In this document: piece after piece, positions 6,865 to 15,183 of the stretch
Layout: each line of letters begins with the position of its first letter
Position numbering within the stretch: the stretch's first letter is position 1
Source: Dyella_B nitratireducens
Lineage (GTDB): Bacteria; Pseudomonadota; Gammaproteobacteria; Xanthomonadales; Rhodanobacteraceae
Length of the DNA stretch: 64,000 bases
Reading direction: 5' to 3'
NCBI RefSeq assembly: GCF_049532905.1
Contig: NZ_CP064032.1
Location: 3,224,001-3,288,000, forward strand
Made by a program: the position numbers and the translations under genes
Notes under the pieces: generated by a model
Database searches by the model: none
The model's input: only the letters and a program-made list of their open reading frames with translations
What the model was told of the DNA's origin: nothing

Positions 6865-9255
6865 TTACCCTCGCAATTTCGCCTCGCATGCAGCCCCCAG
6901 CGCCGACACCACATTTCGTACGCAGTTGTCCGCGTCGTCGTCGGTAAGGGTGCGTGAAGCGTCCTGCAAAATCAAGCCCATAGCGAGACTCTTTCGGCCC
7001 GCTTCGACCCCTTTTCCGCTGTAGCGATCAAACAGCCGCAGCTCTGCCAGGGTGGTGCCCAGGGTGCCGCGGACGGCCTGCTCAATCTGTGACCAGCTTA
7101 CCTGTTCAGGTACGTCAACGGCGATGTCCCGACGCACCGCGGGGAAGCGTGGCACGGCCTGCGCCTTCGGCAGGCGGCGGGCGAGCAACGGGTCCAGGGC
7201 CAGTTCGAGTACGTGTACGTCCGGGCCGAGATCCAGGGTCTTGGCCAGGCGGGGGTGCAATGCGCCCAGGTAGCCGACCGTCTCGCCATCGCGCGAGACC
7301 CGGGCAGCCCGGCCAGGATGCAGCCAACCCGGCAGACTATCAGCATGGACCGCCCAGCGTCGTGGCTCACCGCCCCAGGCGATCAGGGCATCCAGGTCAC
7401 CCTTGAGGTCGAAGAAATCGAGCGGGCGTGAAGCCTCGCCCCACTGCTCCGCATGGGCGTTGCCACTGGCCACGATCGCGAGGCTGGGCGTTTCGACTGG
7501 CGGGTTACCTGCGGCGAACACACGGCCTAGTTCGAACAGGCGCACGCGATCCTGCTGGCGTGCGCGGTTGTGCGACAGCGCCTCGATCAGCCCAGGCAGC
7601 AGCGACGGGCGCATCACCGCCAGATCGGCCGACAGCGGATTGGCCAGCGGGACCAACTGATCAGTCATGCCCCAGCGCTGCAGCACATCGTTACCGATGA
7701 AGGCGAGATTCACCGCTTCGTAGTAGCCACGCGCCGCCAACTGTTCGCGCACCGCCAGCTCATGCAGGCGCTCCTCGGGTTCAACGGCGAGCGTCAGAGC
7801 ACCGCCCGGCGTATGCGTCGGGATATTTTCGTAGCGATGGATGCGTGCCACTTCTTCGATGAGGTCTTCTTCGCGCTCGATGTCGAAGCGTCTGCTCGGC
7901 GCGGTGACACGCCAACCATCTACCACTGCTTCGATCTTCATGCCGAGCGCGGTGAAGATGCGTACGACTTCGTCATCCGCAACGCTCAATCCGAGCACAC
8001 GCGCCAGTCGCGCGCGCCGAAGCAGGATCGGCTTCGGCGAAACCAGGCTTTCCGGCAACGTCACATCGAGCAGCGGGCCGGGGACACCACCGGCGATGTC
8101 GAGGATCAAACGCGTTGCGTATTCCACGGCAGCGCCTGGTAGTTCCGGATCGACGCCGCGCTCGAAACGATGTCCTGCATCGGTGTACATGCCCAGCTTG
8201 CGGCTGCGGCCGATGATGGCTGATGGAATCCAGTGCGCGGCTTCAAGAAACACGTTGCGCGTGTCATCAGTGACACGCGTTTCCGAACCACCCATGATGC
8301 CGCCCAGCGCAACGGCACGTGCACCTCGACCACCACGACTGTCGGACACCACGAGAAAGTCTTTGTCCAATGTCACCGTGCGTCCGTCGAGCAACGCCAG
8401 CGATTCGTTTTCCCGCGCCGGACGCACAACGACGTCGCCGTCCAGCTTGTCTTTGTCGAAAGCATGCATCGGTTGCCCGAGTTCCAGCATCACGTATTGC
8501 GTGACGTCGACGAGGAAACTGATGGGACGCAAGCCGCTACGACGCAACCGCTCGGCCATCCATACAGGCGTTTGAGCTTTGGCGTTTACGTTATCGATAA
8601 CGCGACCAACGAAGCGTGGCACACGTGAGCCTGCTTCGAGCGCGACGTTCATCGCGGCGTCGCTCTGCGGAGATACGGGTTGGGTATCGAGTGGAATCAC
8701 CTCGCCGCTCAACGCAGCAGCGACATCGAATGCGATGCCACGCACGCTGAAACAATCGGCGCGGTTGGGCGTGAGCTTGATCTCGATGGTGGCATCAGGC
8801 AGGCCGAGATACGACGCAAGTGGCGTACCGACGGGCGCGTCGGCGGGCAACTCAAGGAGACCCGACGCGTCGGGATCGACACCCAGCTCCTTGGCCGAGC
8901 AAAGCATGCCGAACGATTCCACGCCGCGCAGCTTCGCCGCCTTGATGGCAGTGCCGCCCGGCAAGTTGGCACCCACGGTTGCCAACGGTGCGACCAGACC
9001 GGCGCGCGCGTTGGGCGCGCCGCAAACGATCTGCACCATGCCGTTGCCGGTGTCCACTTCGCACACCTGCAAGCGATCGGCCTCCGGATGCTTCTGCGCG
9101 CTGACGATGCGCGCAACGATCACGCCATCGAGCGCATTGCCCAAGGGTGTGACGTCCTCGACTTCCAGGCCGATCGCCGTGAGCGTCGCAGCAAGTTCGT
9201 CGCTCGAAGCGCGCGTCGGAACATGGTGCCGCAGCCAATTTTCGGAGAATTTCAT
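6865..9255 (-). CDS. pheT: Phenylalanyl-tRNA synthetase beta subunit
   Basis: Beta chain of the alpha2-beta2 enzyme that charges tRNA-Phe. At 796 residues it is the usual bacterial length. In order: the N-terminal EMAP/tRNA-binding domain (residues about 40-150), the B3/B4 editing domain that hydrolyses Tyr-tRNA-Phe, the B5 domain, the catalytic-like core, and the C-terminal ferredoxin-fold anticodon-binding domain (RFPAVRRDIAVDV to the end). It follows pheS by about 20 bases and precedes ihfA by one base. Confidence 0.97.
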   Translation of the reverse strand: MKFSENWLRHHVPTRASSDELAATLTAIGLEVEDVTPLGNALDGVIVARIVSAQKHPEADRLQVCEVDTGNGMVQIVCGAPNARAGLVAPLATVGANLPGGTAIKAAKLRGVESFGMLCSAKELGVDPDASGLLELPADAPVGTPLASYLGLPDATIEIKLTPNRADCFSVRGIAFDVAAALSGEVIPLDTQPVSPQSDAAMNVALEAGSRVPRFVGRVIDNVNAKAQTPVWMAERLRRSGLRPISFLVDVTQYVMLELGQPMHAFDKDKLDGDVVVRPARENESLALLDGRTVTLDKDFLVVSDSRGGRGARAVALGGIMGGSETRVTDDTRNVFLEAAHWIPSAIIGRSRKLGMYTDAGHRFERGVDPELPGAAVEYATRLILDIAGGVPGPLLDVTLPESLVSPKPILLRRARLARVLGLSVADDEVVRIFTALGMKIEAVVDGWRVTAPSRRFDIEREEDLIEEVARIHRYENIPTHTPGGALTLAVEPEERLHELAVREQLAARGYYEAVNLAFIGNDVLQRWGMTDQLVPLANPLSADLAVMRPSLLPGLIEALSHNRARQQDRVRLFELGRVFAAGNPPVETPSLAIVASGNAHAEQWGEASRPLDFFDLKGDLDALIAWGGEPRRWAVHADSLPGWLHPGRAARVSRDGETVGYLGALHPRLAKTLDLGPDVHVLELALDPLLARRLPKAQAVPRFPAVRRDIAVDVPEQVSWSQIEQAVRGTLGTTLAELRLFDRYSGKGVEAGRKSLAMGLILQDASRTLTDDDADNCVRNVVSALGAACEAKLRG

Positions 9256-9276
9256 GCGTGTCGGTTCCTGCAGCGT

Positions 9277-10296
9277 TTACGCGAATTGCTTGAGGAAGCG
9301 CAGATCGTTCTCGAAGAACGCGCGCAGGTCGGAAACGCCATAACGCAACATGGCGAAGCGCTCCACACCAAGGCCGAAGGCAAAGCCGGTGTAACGCTCC
9401 GGATCGATGCCACAGTTCTTCAGCACATTCGGATGCACCATGCCGCAGCCGAGCACTTCCAACCAGCGGGTGCTGCCGTCTTCCGCATCCCAGCGAATGT
9501 CTACTTCGGCCGAGGGTTCAGTGAAGGGGAAGAAGCTGGGACGGAAGCGCATTTCCAAATCGCGCTCGAAGAAGGCACGGATAAATTCGGCCAGCGTGCC
9601 TTTCAGGTCGGCGAAACTGGAGGTTTCATCCACCAGCAGGCCTTCGATCTGGTGGAACATCGGCGAGTGCGTCTGATCCGAATCGCTACGGTAGACCTTG
9701 CCGGGTGCGATCACGCGAATCGGCGGCTGGCGACCTATCATCGAACGGATCTGCACCGGTGAGGTATGCGTACGCAGCAGGCGGCCGTCACCGAAGTAGA
9801 AGGTGTCGTGCATCGCCCGCGCCGGGTGGTGCGGCGGGAAGTTCAACGCTTCGAAGTTGTGCCAGTCGTCTTCGATCTCGGGGCCATCGGCACGCTGATA
9901 GCCGAGGCGCGCGAAGATCGCAGCGATACGCTCAAGCGCCCGCGTGATGGGATGAATGCCACCACGCTCGCCGTGGCGGCCAGGCATGCTGATGTCGAGC
10001 TTTTCGGAAGCAAGGCGGCGATCAAGTTCAGCCTGTTCCAACGTCTGCTTGCGCGCGGCCAACGCGTCGTTGAGGCGTTCCTTCAGACGATTCACTTCGG
10101 CGCCGCGCGCTTTGCGTTCTTCCGGCGACAGCGTGCCAAGCGCTTTCAGTGCGGCGGTGACGATGCCGCTCTTGCCGAGCAGGCTTACGCGCAAGGCGTC
10201 GAGCGCTTCGAGCGTGTCGCTCTTGTCGATTTCCGTCAGCGCCTCACTGGCGCGGGTGTCGAGGTCTTCCATCGATGTGGTCTCGGCCTGATTCAT
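9277..10296 (-). CDS. pheS: Phenylalanyl-tRNA synthetase alpha subunit
   Basis: Catalytic subunit of the class II phenylalanine synthetase, 339 residues. The N-terminal coiled-coil arm is followed by the class II core with motif 2 (LLRTHTSPVQIRSM) and motif 3 (FAFGLGVERFAMLRYG). The ATG at 10296 is chosen because GGAGG lies about eight bases upstream; a longer frame reaching 10383 would run into a dispersed palindrome. A strong terminator lies between rplT and this gene, so pheST probably has its own promoter or depends on read-through. Confidence 0.96.
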   Translation of the reverse strand: MNQAETTSMEDLDTRASEALTEIDKSDTLEALDALRVSLLGKSGIVTAALKALGTLSPEERKARGAEVNRLKERLNDALAARKQTLEQAELDRRLASEKLDISMPGRHGERGGIHPITRALERIAAIFARLGYQRADGPEIEDDWHNFEALNFPPHHPARAMHDTFYFGDGRLLRTHTSPVQIRSMIGRQPPIRVIAPGKVYRSDSDQTHSPMFHQIEGLLVDETSSFADLKGTLAEFIRAFFERDLEMRFRPSFFPFTEPSAEVDIRWDAEDGSTRWLEVLGCGMVHPNVLKNCGIDPERYTGFAFGLGVERFAMLRYGVSDLRAFFENDLRFLKQFA

Positions 10297-10347
10297 GTTG
10301 TTAGCCCCTCCGTATCCACATCCCACCATGAAGCTCCATTTTGCCTT

Positions 10348-10379
10348 GCCGTCATTTCCGCGAAAGCGGGAATGACGGC
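10348..10379. repeat. Dispersed palindrome, CATTCCCGC type
   Basis: A 14-pair stem with one wobble and a GAAA tetraloop (GCCGTCATTTCCGC / GCGGGAATGACGGC). Related copies are at 39654-39685 and, degenerate, at 48397-48424. It lies in the pheS 5' region, where it could form in the transcript. Confidence 0.8.
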
Positions 10380-10441
10380 ACAAAGGGAGATCAGCGAAAT
10401 GAGTAGATACCGATACCTTTCAGCAGAAGCTCAAATAAAAA

Positions 10442-10470
10442 CGGGGAGAAGGCTTAAGGCCTTCTCCCCG
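10442..10470 (-). terminator. Intrinsic terminator between rplT and pheS
   Basis: On the minus strand a twelve-pair stem, CGGGGAGAAGGC / GCCTTCTCCCCG with a five-base loop, is followed by TTTTTATTT. No Phe-rich leader peptide of the pheM type is visible just before it, so this looks like a plain end or partial end of the thrS-rplT transcript. Confidence 0.85.
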
Positions 10471-10503
10471 CTTGATTCACATCATTTCGTCAGTGTTCGA
10501 CGA

Positions 10504-10863
10504 TCAAGCGGCCAGACTGGCCTTCGCCTTTTCCGCGATGGCCCCAAACGCCTTGATGTCGTGCACGGCGATATCGGCCAGCACTTTGCGGTCCACCGTG
10601 ATACCGGCCTTGGCAAGACCGTTGATCAGGCGGCTGTAGGACAGGCCGAACTGACGGGCAGCAGCATTGATACGCACGATCCACAGGGCGCGGAACTGGC
10701 GCTTCTTCTGCTTGCGGCCAATATAGGCGTACTGACCGGCCTTGATGACGGCCTGGTTGGCAACGCGGAAGACCTTGCGACGGGCATTGTAGTAACCCTT
10801 CGCGCGGCCAATGATCTTCTTGTGACGACGACGGGCGGTAACGCCACGCTTAACACGAGCCAT
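10504..10863 (-). CDS. rplT: 50S ribosomal protein L20
   Basis: Early-assembly large-subunit protein of 119 residues, the standard length, starting ARVKRGVTARRRHKKIIGRA and matching bL20 throughout. In E. coli it also represses translation of its own operon by binding the rpmI leader. Here it lies 17 bases after rpmI and is followed by a strong terminator. Confidence 0.98.
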   Translation of the reverse strand: MARVKRGVTARRRHKKIIGRAKGYYNARRKVFRVANQAVIKAGQYAYIGRKQKKRQFRALWIVRINAAARQFGLSYSRLINGLAKAGITVDRKVLADIAVHDIKAFGAIAEKAKASLAA

Positions 10864-10880
10864 GGTTCAGTCCTCCCGTC

Positions 10881-11078
10881 TCAGAGATACGGCAACATGC
10901 GTGCGACGCCCTTGGTGTCGCATGCCTTGACGTGGTTGGTGGCGCGCAGGTTGCGCTTACGCTTGGTCGACTTCTTGGTCAGGATGTGCGACTTGAAGGC
11001 ATGACCAGCCTTGAACTTACCCGACGCGGTCTTGCGAAAACGCTTCGCCGCCGCGCGGTTGGTCTTGATCTTGGGCAT
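10881..11078 (-). CDS. rpmI: 50S ribosomal protein L35
   Basis: Small basic ribosomal protein of 65 residues starting PKIKTNRAAAKRFRKTASGK, typical of bL35. An AAGGAG element lies seven bases before the ATG. The gap to infC upstream (308 bases) is much longer than the roughly 100 bases in E. coli. Confidence 0.98.
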   Translation of the reverse strand: MPKIKTNRAAAKRFRKTASGKFKAGHAFKSHILTKKSTKRKRNLRATNHVKACDTKGVARMLPYL

Positions 11079-11386
11079 TTGAGTGCTCCTTGATGGGGAT
11101 GCCTGCTCGATGAAGAGCAGCCCCGGTTTCTGACTGATCTGGCGGCAGCCCCTGGGGTCTGCGCTTTCCGTCCTGCCACGATCGGTTCACGACCCTTCCT
11201 TGCGGGTCGAACTGACAAGTATACGCAAAGGGCCGGGCTGGCGCCAGCCAAATTCTTCCAAGAGCTGCCCTCCCGCCAGGAGAGGGGTCGGGATGAGGCC
11301 GGGTTAGCCGGAAACCCCGCTTCGCACCCACCCTCAACCGCCCTTCGGGCACCTTCTCCCGGAGGGAGAAGGATATCGAGCGGGAC
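11079..11386. other. 308-base non-coding gap between infC and rpmI
   Basis: No gene is supported here. On the minus strand it contains GGGGCTGC twice about 30 bases apart with complementary CCCC tracts (about 11112-11162), a place where an L20-binding leader structure would be expected by analogy with E. coli. A TATACT sequence at about 11217-11222 could be a -10 box without a clear -35. Near infC there is a nine-pair hairpin of the CTCCC type at 11352-11372. Confidence 0.5.
11352..11372. repeat. CTCCC-type palindrome after infC
   Basis: Nine-pair stem CCTTCTCCC / GGGAGAAGG with a GGA loop, fifteen bases beyond the infC stop. There is no T-run, so attenuation here would be weak. Confidence 0.6.
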
Positions 11387-11911
11387 TTACTTCTTCTTCG
11401 GCCCGATCATCATCACCATCTGCCGGCCTTCCAGGCGCGGGAAGGACTCGACCACACCGTTCTCGCCCACATCTTCCTGGATGCGCTTGGCGAGCTCCTG
11501 GCCGAGGTCCTGATGGGACATCTCACGACCACGGAAGCGGATGGTGACCTTGACCTTGTCGCCCTCTTCCAGGAAGCGAAGCATGTTGCGCAGCTTGATC
11601 TGGTAGTCGCCCACGTCCGTGACCGGACGGAACTTCACTTCCTTGATCTCGACCTGCTTCTGCTTCTTCTTGGCGGCCTGGGCCTTCTTCTGGGCTTCGA
11701 ACTTGAACTTGCCGTAATCCATGATGCGGCAGACGGGCGGGTCACCGTTCGGCTGGATCTCAACCAGATCGAGCCCTGCCTCCTCGGCGGCGCGCAGCGC
11801 CTCGTCGCGGGTGAGGATACCGAGCTGCTCGGAATCCGGTCCGATCACACGCACACGCGGTACGCGGATCTCATGGTTGCGGCGGTTGCCCTTAGTTTCT
11901 GTGGTGGCGAT
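11387..11911 (-). CDS. infC: Translation initiation factor IF-3, probable AUC start
   Basis: IF-3 keeps the 30S subunit free and rejects non-canonical initiator codons. The frame gives 174 residues beginning IATTETKGNRRNHEIRVPRV; the N- and C-domains are complete and end MIGPKKK. The only upstream codon with a well-placed Shine-Dalgarno (GGAGG, eight bases) is ATC at 11911. Between the in-frame stop and that ATC there is no ATG, GTG or TTG; a GTG at 11854 would remove the first 19 conserved residues. E. coli infC uses AUU so that IF-3 represses its own synthesis, and AUC should act likewise. It lies 45 bases after thrS. Confidence 0.95.
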   Translation of the reverse strand: MATTETKGNRRNHEIRVPRVRVIGPDSEQLGILTRDEALRAAEEAGLDLVEIQPNGDPPVCRIMDYGKFKFEAQKKAQAAKKKQKQVEIKEVKFRPVTDVGDYQIKLRNMLRFLEEGDKVKVTIRFRGREMSHQDLGQELAKRIQEDVGENGVVESFPRLEGRQMVMMIGPKKK

Positions 11912-11956
11912 ACCACTATCCTCCAGAAGGTGTTTTACATTGGCCGGGCGGCTTGA

Positions 11957-13858
11957 TCAGCGCCGCGTTTCGGCCTCCAGGCGTCCGATGAAGCTGGCCA
12001 GCGGCATGCTGCCAAGGTCTTCACCCGAGCGCGTACGCACGGAAACAGTGCCCGACTCCTTTTCGCGATCGCCGACCACAAGCAGGTAGGGCACTTTCTG
12101 CAACGTATGTTCGCGGATTTTATAGCCGACCTTTTCGTTGCGCAAATCGGCGTGTACGCGGAAGCCTTTGTCCACAAGGGCTTGCGCCACCTCGCGGACA
12201 TAGTCGGATTGGGCATCCGTAATACTGAAGACCTGCGCCTGCACCGGCGCCAGCCACGGCGGCAGATTGCCGGCATGGTGTTCGATCAGAATGCCGATGA
12301 AACGCTCCATCGAGCCCACGATTGCCCGATGCAGCATTACCGGATGGCGACGCTGGCTGTGCTCGTCCACGTACTCGGCGCCCAAGCGCTCGGGCATCAT
12401 GAAATCCACCTGCATGGTGCCGACCTGCCAGGCGCGGCCGATCGAATCCTTCATGTGGTACTCGATCTTCGGGCCATAGAACGCACCCTCGCCCGGTAGC
12501 TCGTCCCACTCCACCCCGGCCGAATGCAGCGCGGCACGCAGGGCGTTCTCGGCACGATCCCACACCTCGTCGCTGCCGAGGCGTTTGTCGGGGCGCATGG
12601 CAATCTTCAACGCGATGTCGTCGAAGCCAAAGTCGGCGTACACCTTCATGGCCTGCTGGTGGAACGCGGTCACTTCCAATTCAATCTGGTCTTCCGTGCA
12701 GAAGATGTGACCATCGTCCTGCGTAAACGCACGCACGCGCATGATGCCGTGCAAGGCACCTGACGGTTCGTTGCGGTGGCAGCCGCCGAACTCACCATAA
12801 CGGATCGGCAGGTCGCGGTAGCTGTGCAGGTTCGTGTTGTAGATCTGCACGTGACCGGGGCAGTTCATCGGCTTGAGCGCGTAGGTGCGCTTTTCCGATT
12901 CCGTGAAGAACATGTTTTCCTGATAGTTGTCCCAGTGGCCGGATTTCTTCCACAGGCTCACGTCCATGATCTGCGGGCCGCGCACTTCCTGGTAGCCGCT
13001 CTTGCGGTACACGCCACGTACGTACTGTTCCACCGTCTGCCAGATGGCCCAACCATTGGGATGCCAGAACACCATGCCGGGCGCTTCTTCCTGCTGGTGG
13101 AACAGGTCCAGCGCCTTGCCGATCTTGCGGTGATCGCGCTTCTCGGCCTCTTCCAGCTGATGCAGGTAGGCCTTCAGATCCTTGTCATTCAACCATGCCG
13201 TGCCGTACACGCGCGTGAGCATGGCGTTGTTGGAATCGCCACGCCAATAGGCGCCCGCCACCTTCATCAGCTTGAAAGCACGCAGCTTGCCTGTGTTGGG
13301 CACGTGCGGGCCACGGCACAGGTCGGTGAATTCGCCTTGCGTATAGAGCGAAAGCTCTTCGTTCTGCGGAATGCTTTCGATGATCTCGGCCTTGTAGGCC
13401 TCACCGATGCCGCGGAAGAACGTGATCGCGTCATCGCGCGATTTCACACTGCGCGTGACGGGCAGCTGTTCCTTCACGATCTTTTCCATCTCCGCCTCGA
13501 TCTTCACCAGATCATCGGGCGTAAAAGGACGTTCGTAGGCGAAGTCGTAATAGAAGCCATTGTCGATCACTGGGCCGATCGTGACCTGCGCACCGGGAAA
13601 CAGGCGCTGCACAGCCTGGGCGAGCAGATGCGCCGTGGAGTGGCGCAGGATCTCCAACGCCTCCGGGCTTTTCTCAGTGACGATTTCCAGACTGGCGTTG
13701 TGGCCGATCGTGAAACTGGCGTCGACCAGCTTGCCATCCACCTTGCCAGCCAGGGTGGCCTTGGCCAGGCCGGCGCCAATGGAGGCAGCCACGTCCTGTA
13801 CCGTGACGGGGTGGTCGAAGGGGCGTTTGCTGCCGTCGGGTAGCGTGATTTCGATCAT
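11957..13858 (-). CDS. thrS: Threonyl-tRNA synthetase
   Basis: Class II synthetase of 633 residues that charges tRNA-Thr and clears Ser-tRNA-Thr. In order: N-terminal TGS domain (IEITLPDGSKRPF), editing domain with HSTAHLLAQAV (about 73-83), catalytic core with the zinc-site motif MNCPGHVQIY, motif 2 (RNEPSGALHGIMRVRAFTQDD), motif 3 (HRAIVGSMERFIGILIEHHAG) and the C-terminal anticodon-binding domain. It is the first large gene of the operon. Its own Shine-Dalgarno is weak. The leader upstream appears to carry a threonine-responsive attenuator. Confidence 0.98.
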   Translation of the reverse strand: MIEITLPDGSKRPFDHPVTVQDVAASIGAGLAKATLAGKVDGKLVDASFTIGHNASLEIVTEKSPEALEILRHSTAHLLAQAVQRLFPGAQVTIGPVIDNGFYYDFAYERPFTPDDLVKIEAEMEKIVKEQLPVTRSVKSRDDAITFFRGIGEAYKAEIIESIPQNEELSLYTQGEFTDLCRGPHVPNTGKLRAFKLMKVAGAYWRGDSNNAMLTRVYGTAWLNDKDLKAYLHQLEEAEKRDHRKIGKALDLFHQQEEAPGMVFWHPNGWAIWQTVEQYVRGVYRKSGYQEVRGPQIMDVSLWKKSGHWDNYQENMFFTESEKRTYALKPMNCPGHVQIYNTNLHSYRDLPIRYGEFGGCHRNEPSGALHGIMRVRAFTQDDGHIFCTEDQIELEVTAFHQQAMKVYADFGFDDIALKIAMRPDKRLGSDEVWDRAENALRAALHSAGVEWDELPGEGAFYGPKIEYHMKDSIGRAWQVGTMQVDFMMPERLGAEYVDEHSQRRHPVMLHRAIVGSMERFIGILIEHHAGNLPPWLAPVQAQVFSITDAQSDYVREVAQALVDKGFRVHADLRNEKVGYKIREHTLQKVPYLLVVGDREKESGTVSVRTRSGEDLGSMPLASFIGRLEAETRR

Positions 13859-13871
13859 GGGGCGGTATCTC

Positions 13872-13905
13872 GGAAAAACAAAAAGGGCGCCACACGCGCC
13901 CTTTT
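13872..13905 (-). terminator. Attenuator terminator in the thrS leader
   Basis: On the minus strand the stem AAAAGGGCGC / GCGCCCTTTT with loop GTGTG is followed by a broken T-run (TTTTTGTTTTT), ending about 14 bases before the thrS ATG. Because it stands between a likely promoter and thrS, it must be bypassed for expression. The segment CGCCACGC just after the leader-peptide stop (about 13922-13929) can pair with GCGTGTGGCG (one bulge) inside this stem, giving a candidate antiterminator. Confidence 0.82.
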
Positions 13906-13930
13906 CACGGAAAAGACAAGCGTGGCGGGG

Positions 13931-13957
13931 TCAGTGCTGGAAGCTCGTAGTTGTCAT
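13931..13957 (-). CDS. Putative Thr-rich leader peptide of the thrS attenuator
   Basis: An eight-codon frame, MTTTSFQH, reads ATG ACA ACT ACG AGC TTC CAG CAC TGA. Three consecutive Thr codons use three different synonyms and avoid ACC, which is commonly preferred in high-GC genomes. The stop lies about 26 bases before the terminator stem, close to the geometry of classical amino-acid attenuators. Only a weak GAG eight bases upstream can serve as ribosome-binding site. The expected mechanism: shortage of charged tRNA-Thr stalls the ribosome, frees the following CGCCACGC segment for antitermination, and raises thrS expression. Inferred from sequence alone. Confidence 0.7.
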   Translation of the reverse strand: MTTTSFQH

Positions 13958-14016
13958 GTCGCACACTCGACCGGCGTCTGGGCGCGGGCCACCTTGTCTC
14001 TAAAGTTAGGAACCGA

Positions 14017-14045
14017 ACGCTAGTTTAGCGCAGCGGCCGTGTCAA
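14017..14045 (-). promoter_or_regulatory. Candidate sigma-70 promoter of the thrS operon
   Basis: A perfect TTGACA (-35) is followed after 17 bases by TAGCGT (three of six matches as a -10). It would place the transcript start roughly 55 bases before the Thr leader peptide. It lies back to back with the divergent epimerase gene. Confidence 0.4.
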
Positions 14046-14099
14046 TTCAGCGACGACCAGCCAGCTATACAATGCGAATATCACTTCAAGGACATTGCG

Positions 14100-15113
14100 A
14101 TGCGCGTACTCGTCACTGGCTCGGCTGGCTTTATTGGCGCCGCTCTCACGGAGCGGCTTCTGGCCCGCGGCGATCAGGTTTATGGCATCGACAACCACAA
14201 CGATTATTACGACCCTGCGTTGAAAGAGGCTCGCCTGGCTCGCTTCGCTGGACATTCCCATTACACGCACCTGCGTGGCGACCTGGCCGATGCCAATGCG
14301 GTGAATCAGGTCTTCCACGATTTCCAGCCCCAGCGCGTGGTCAATCTCGCGGCCCAAGCCGGCGTCCGCTACTCGCTAAAAAATCCACATGCCTATGTAC
14401 AGAGCAATCTAGTCGGCTTCGTCAACATCCTGGAAGCTTGCCGCCACCATAAGGTGGAGCACCTGGTCTACGCCTCATCCAGCTCAGTCTATGGCGCCAA
14501 TCGCAAGCTTCCATTCGCCGTGGAGGATGCCGTCGACCACCCGGTGAGCCTGTACGCCGCCAGCAAAAAGGCCAACGAATTGATGGCGCACACCTATAGC
14601 CATCTGTACGACCTACCCACCACCGGCCTGCGCTTCTTCACCGTATACGGTCCATGGGGCCGTCCAGACATGTCCCCGATCCTGTTCGCCGATCGCATCG
14701 TGCGCGGCGAGCCGATCGACGTGTTCAACCATGGCAACCATAGCCGCGACTTTACCTATGTCGACGACATTGTCGAAGGCGTGATCCGCACGCTCGATCA
14801 AATCGCTCAGCCTGACCTGACCTACGATGCGACACAGCCGAACCCCGGCACGTCCACCGCACCGTATCGCCTGTACAACATCGGCAATGATCAGCCCGTA
14901 CCGTTGATGCATTTCATCGAGTTGATGGAGCGGAACCTGGGCCGCACGGTCGAGAAGCGCTTGCTCCCGATGCAGCCAGGTGATGTGCCGGACACCTGGG
15001 CAGACGTATCGGCGCTGCGGCGCGATGTCGGTTATGCGCCGAATACGTCAATCGAGGAAGGCGTGGCGAAGTTCGTGAAGTGGTATCGCGAATACCACCA
15101 TATTCCCGCGTAG
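14100..15113 (+). CDS. NAD-dependent sugar-nucleotide epimerase, probable UDP-glucuronate 4-epimerase
   Basis: Short-chain dehydrogenase/reductase of 337 residues. The NAD motif TGSAGFIG is at residues 6-13, the Ser of YASSSSVYG and the YxxxK pair (YAASKK) form the catalytic set, and GLRFFTVYGPWGRPDM is typical of the UDP-glucuronate 4-epimerase (CapI/GalE-like) branch. It would supply UDP-galacturonate for surface polysaccharide. AAGGA lies about eight bases before the ATG. It is monocistronic and divergent from thrS. The TAG stop is formed by the GTAG foot of a repeat beginning at 15110. Confidence 0.88.
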   Translation: MRVLVTGSAGFIGAALTERLLARGDQVYGIDNHNDYYDPALKEARLARFAGHSHYTHLRGDLADANAVNQVFHDFQPQRVVNLAAQAGVRYSLKNPHAYVQSNLVGFVNILEACRHHKVEHLVYASSSSVYGANRKLPFAVEDAVDHPVSLYAASKKANELMAHTYSHLYDLPTTGLRFFTVYGPWGRPDMSPILFADRIVRGEPIDVFNHGNHSRDFTYVDDIVEGVIRTLDQIAQPDLTYDATQPNPGTSTAPYRLYNIGNDQPVPLMHFIELMERNLGRTVEKRLLPMQPGDVPDTWADVSALRRDVGYAPNTSIEEGVAKFVKWYREYHHIPA

Positions 15114-15183
15114 GTTGGGGTGTAAACTCCAGCATTGCCATGCAGATCAGGATCTCGGTGTTGGGGTTTGCACCCCAACCTAC
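15110..15183. repeat. REP pair (BIME), copy 1
   Basis: Two inverted palindromes, each with a GTAG foot and a GTTGGGGT / ACCCCAAC-type stem; the left arm is degenerate. Its left GTAG supplies the epimerase stop codon and its right CTAC (GTAG on the minus strand) supplies the stop codon of the HemJ-like gene. Confidence 0.9.

Noticed and set aside
10383..10510. A pheM-like Phe leader peptide before the rplT-pheS terminator
   Set aside because: The only short frame there (ATG ATG TGA) has no Phe codons.
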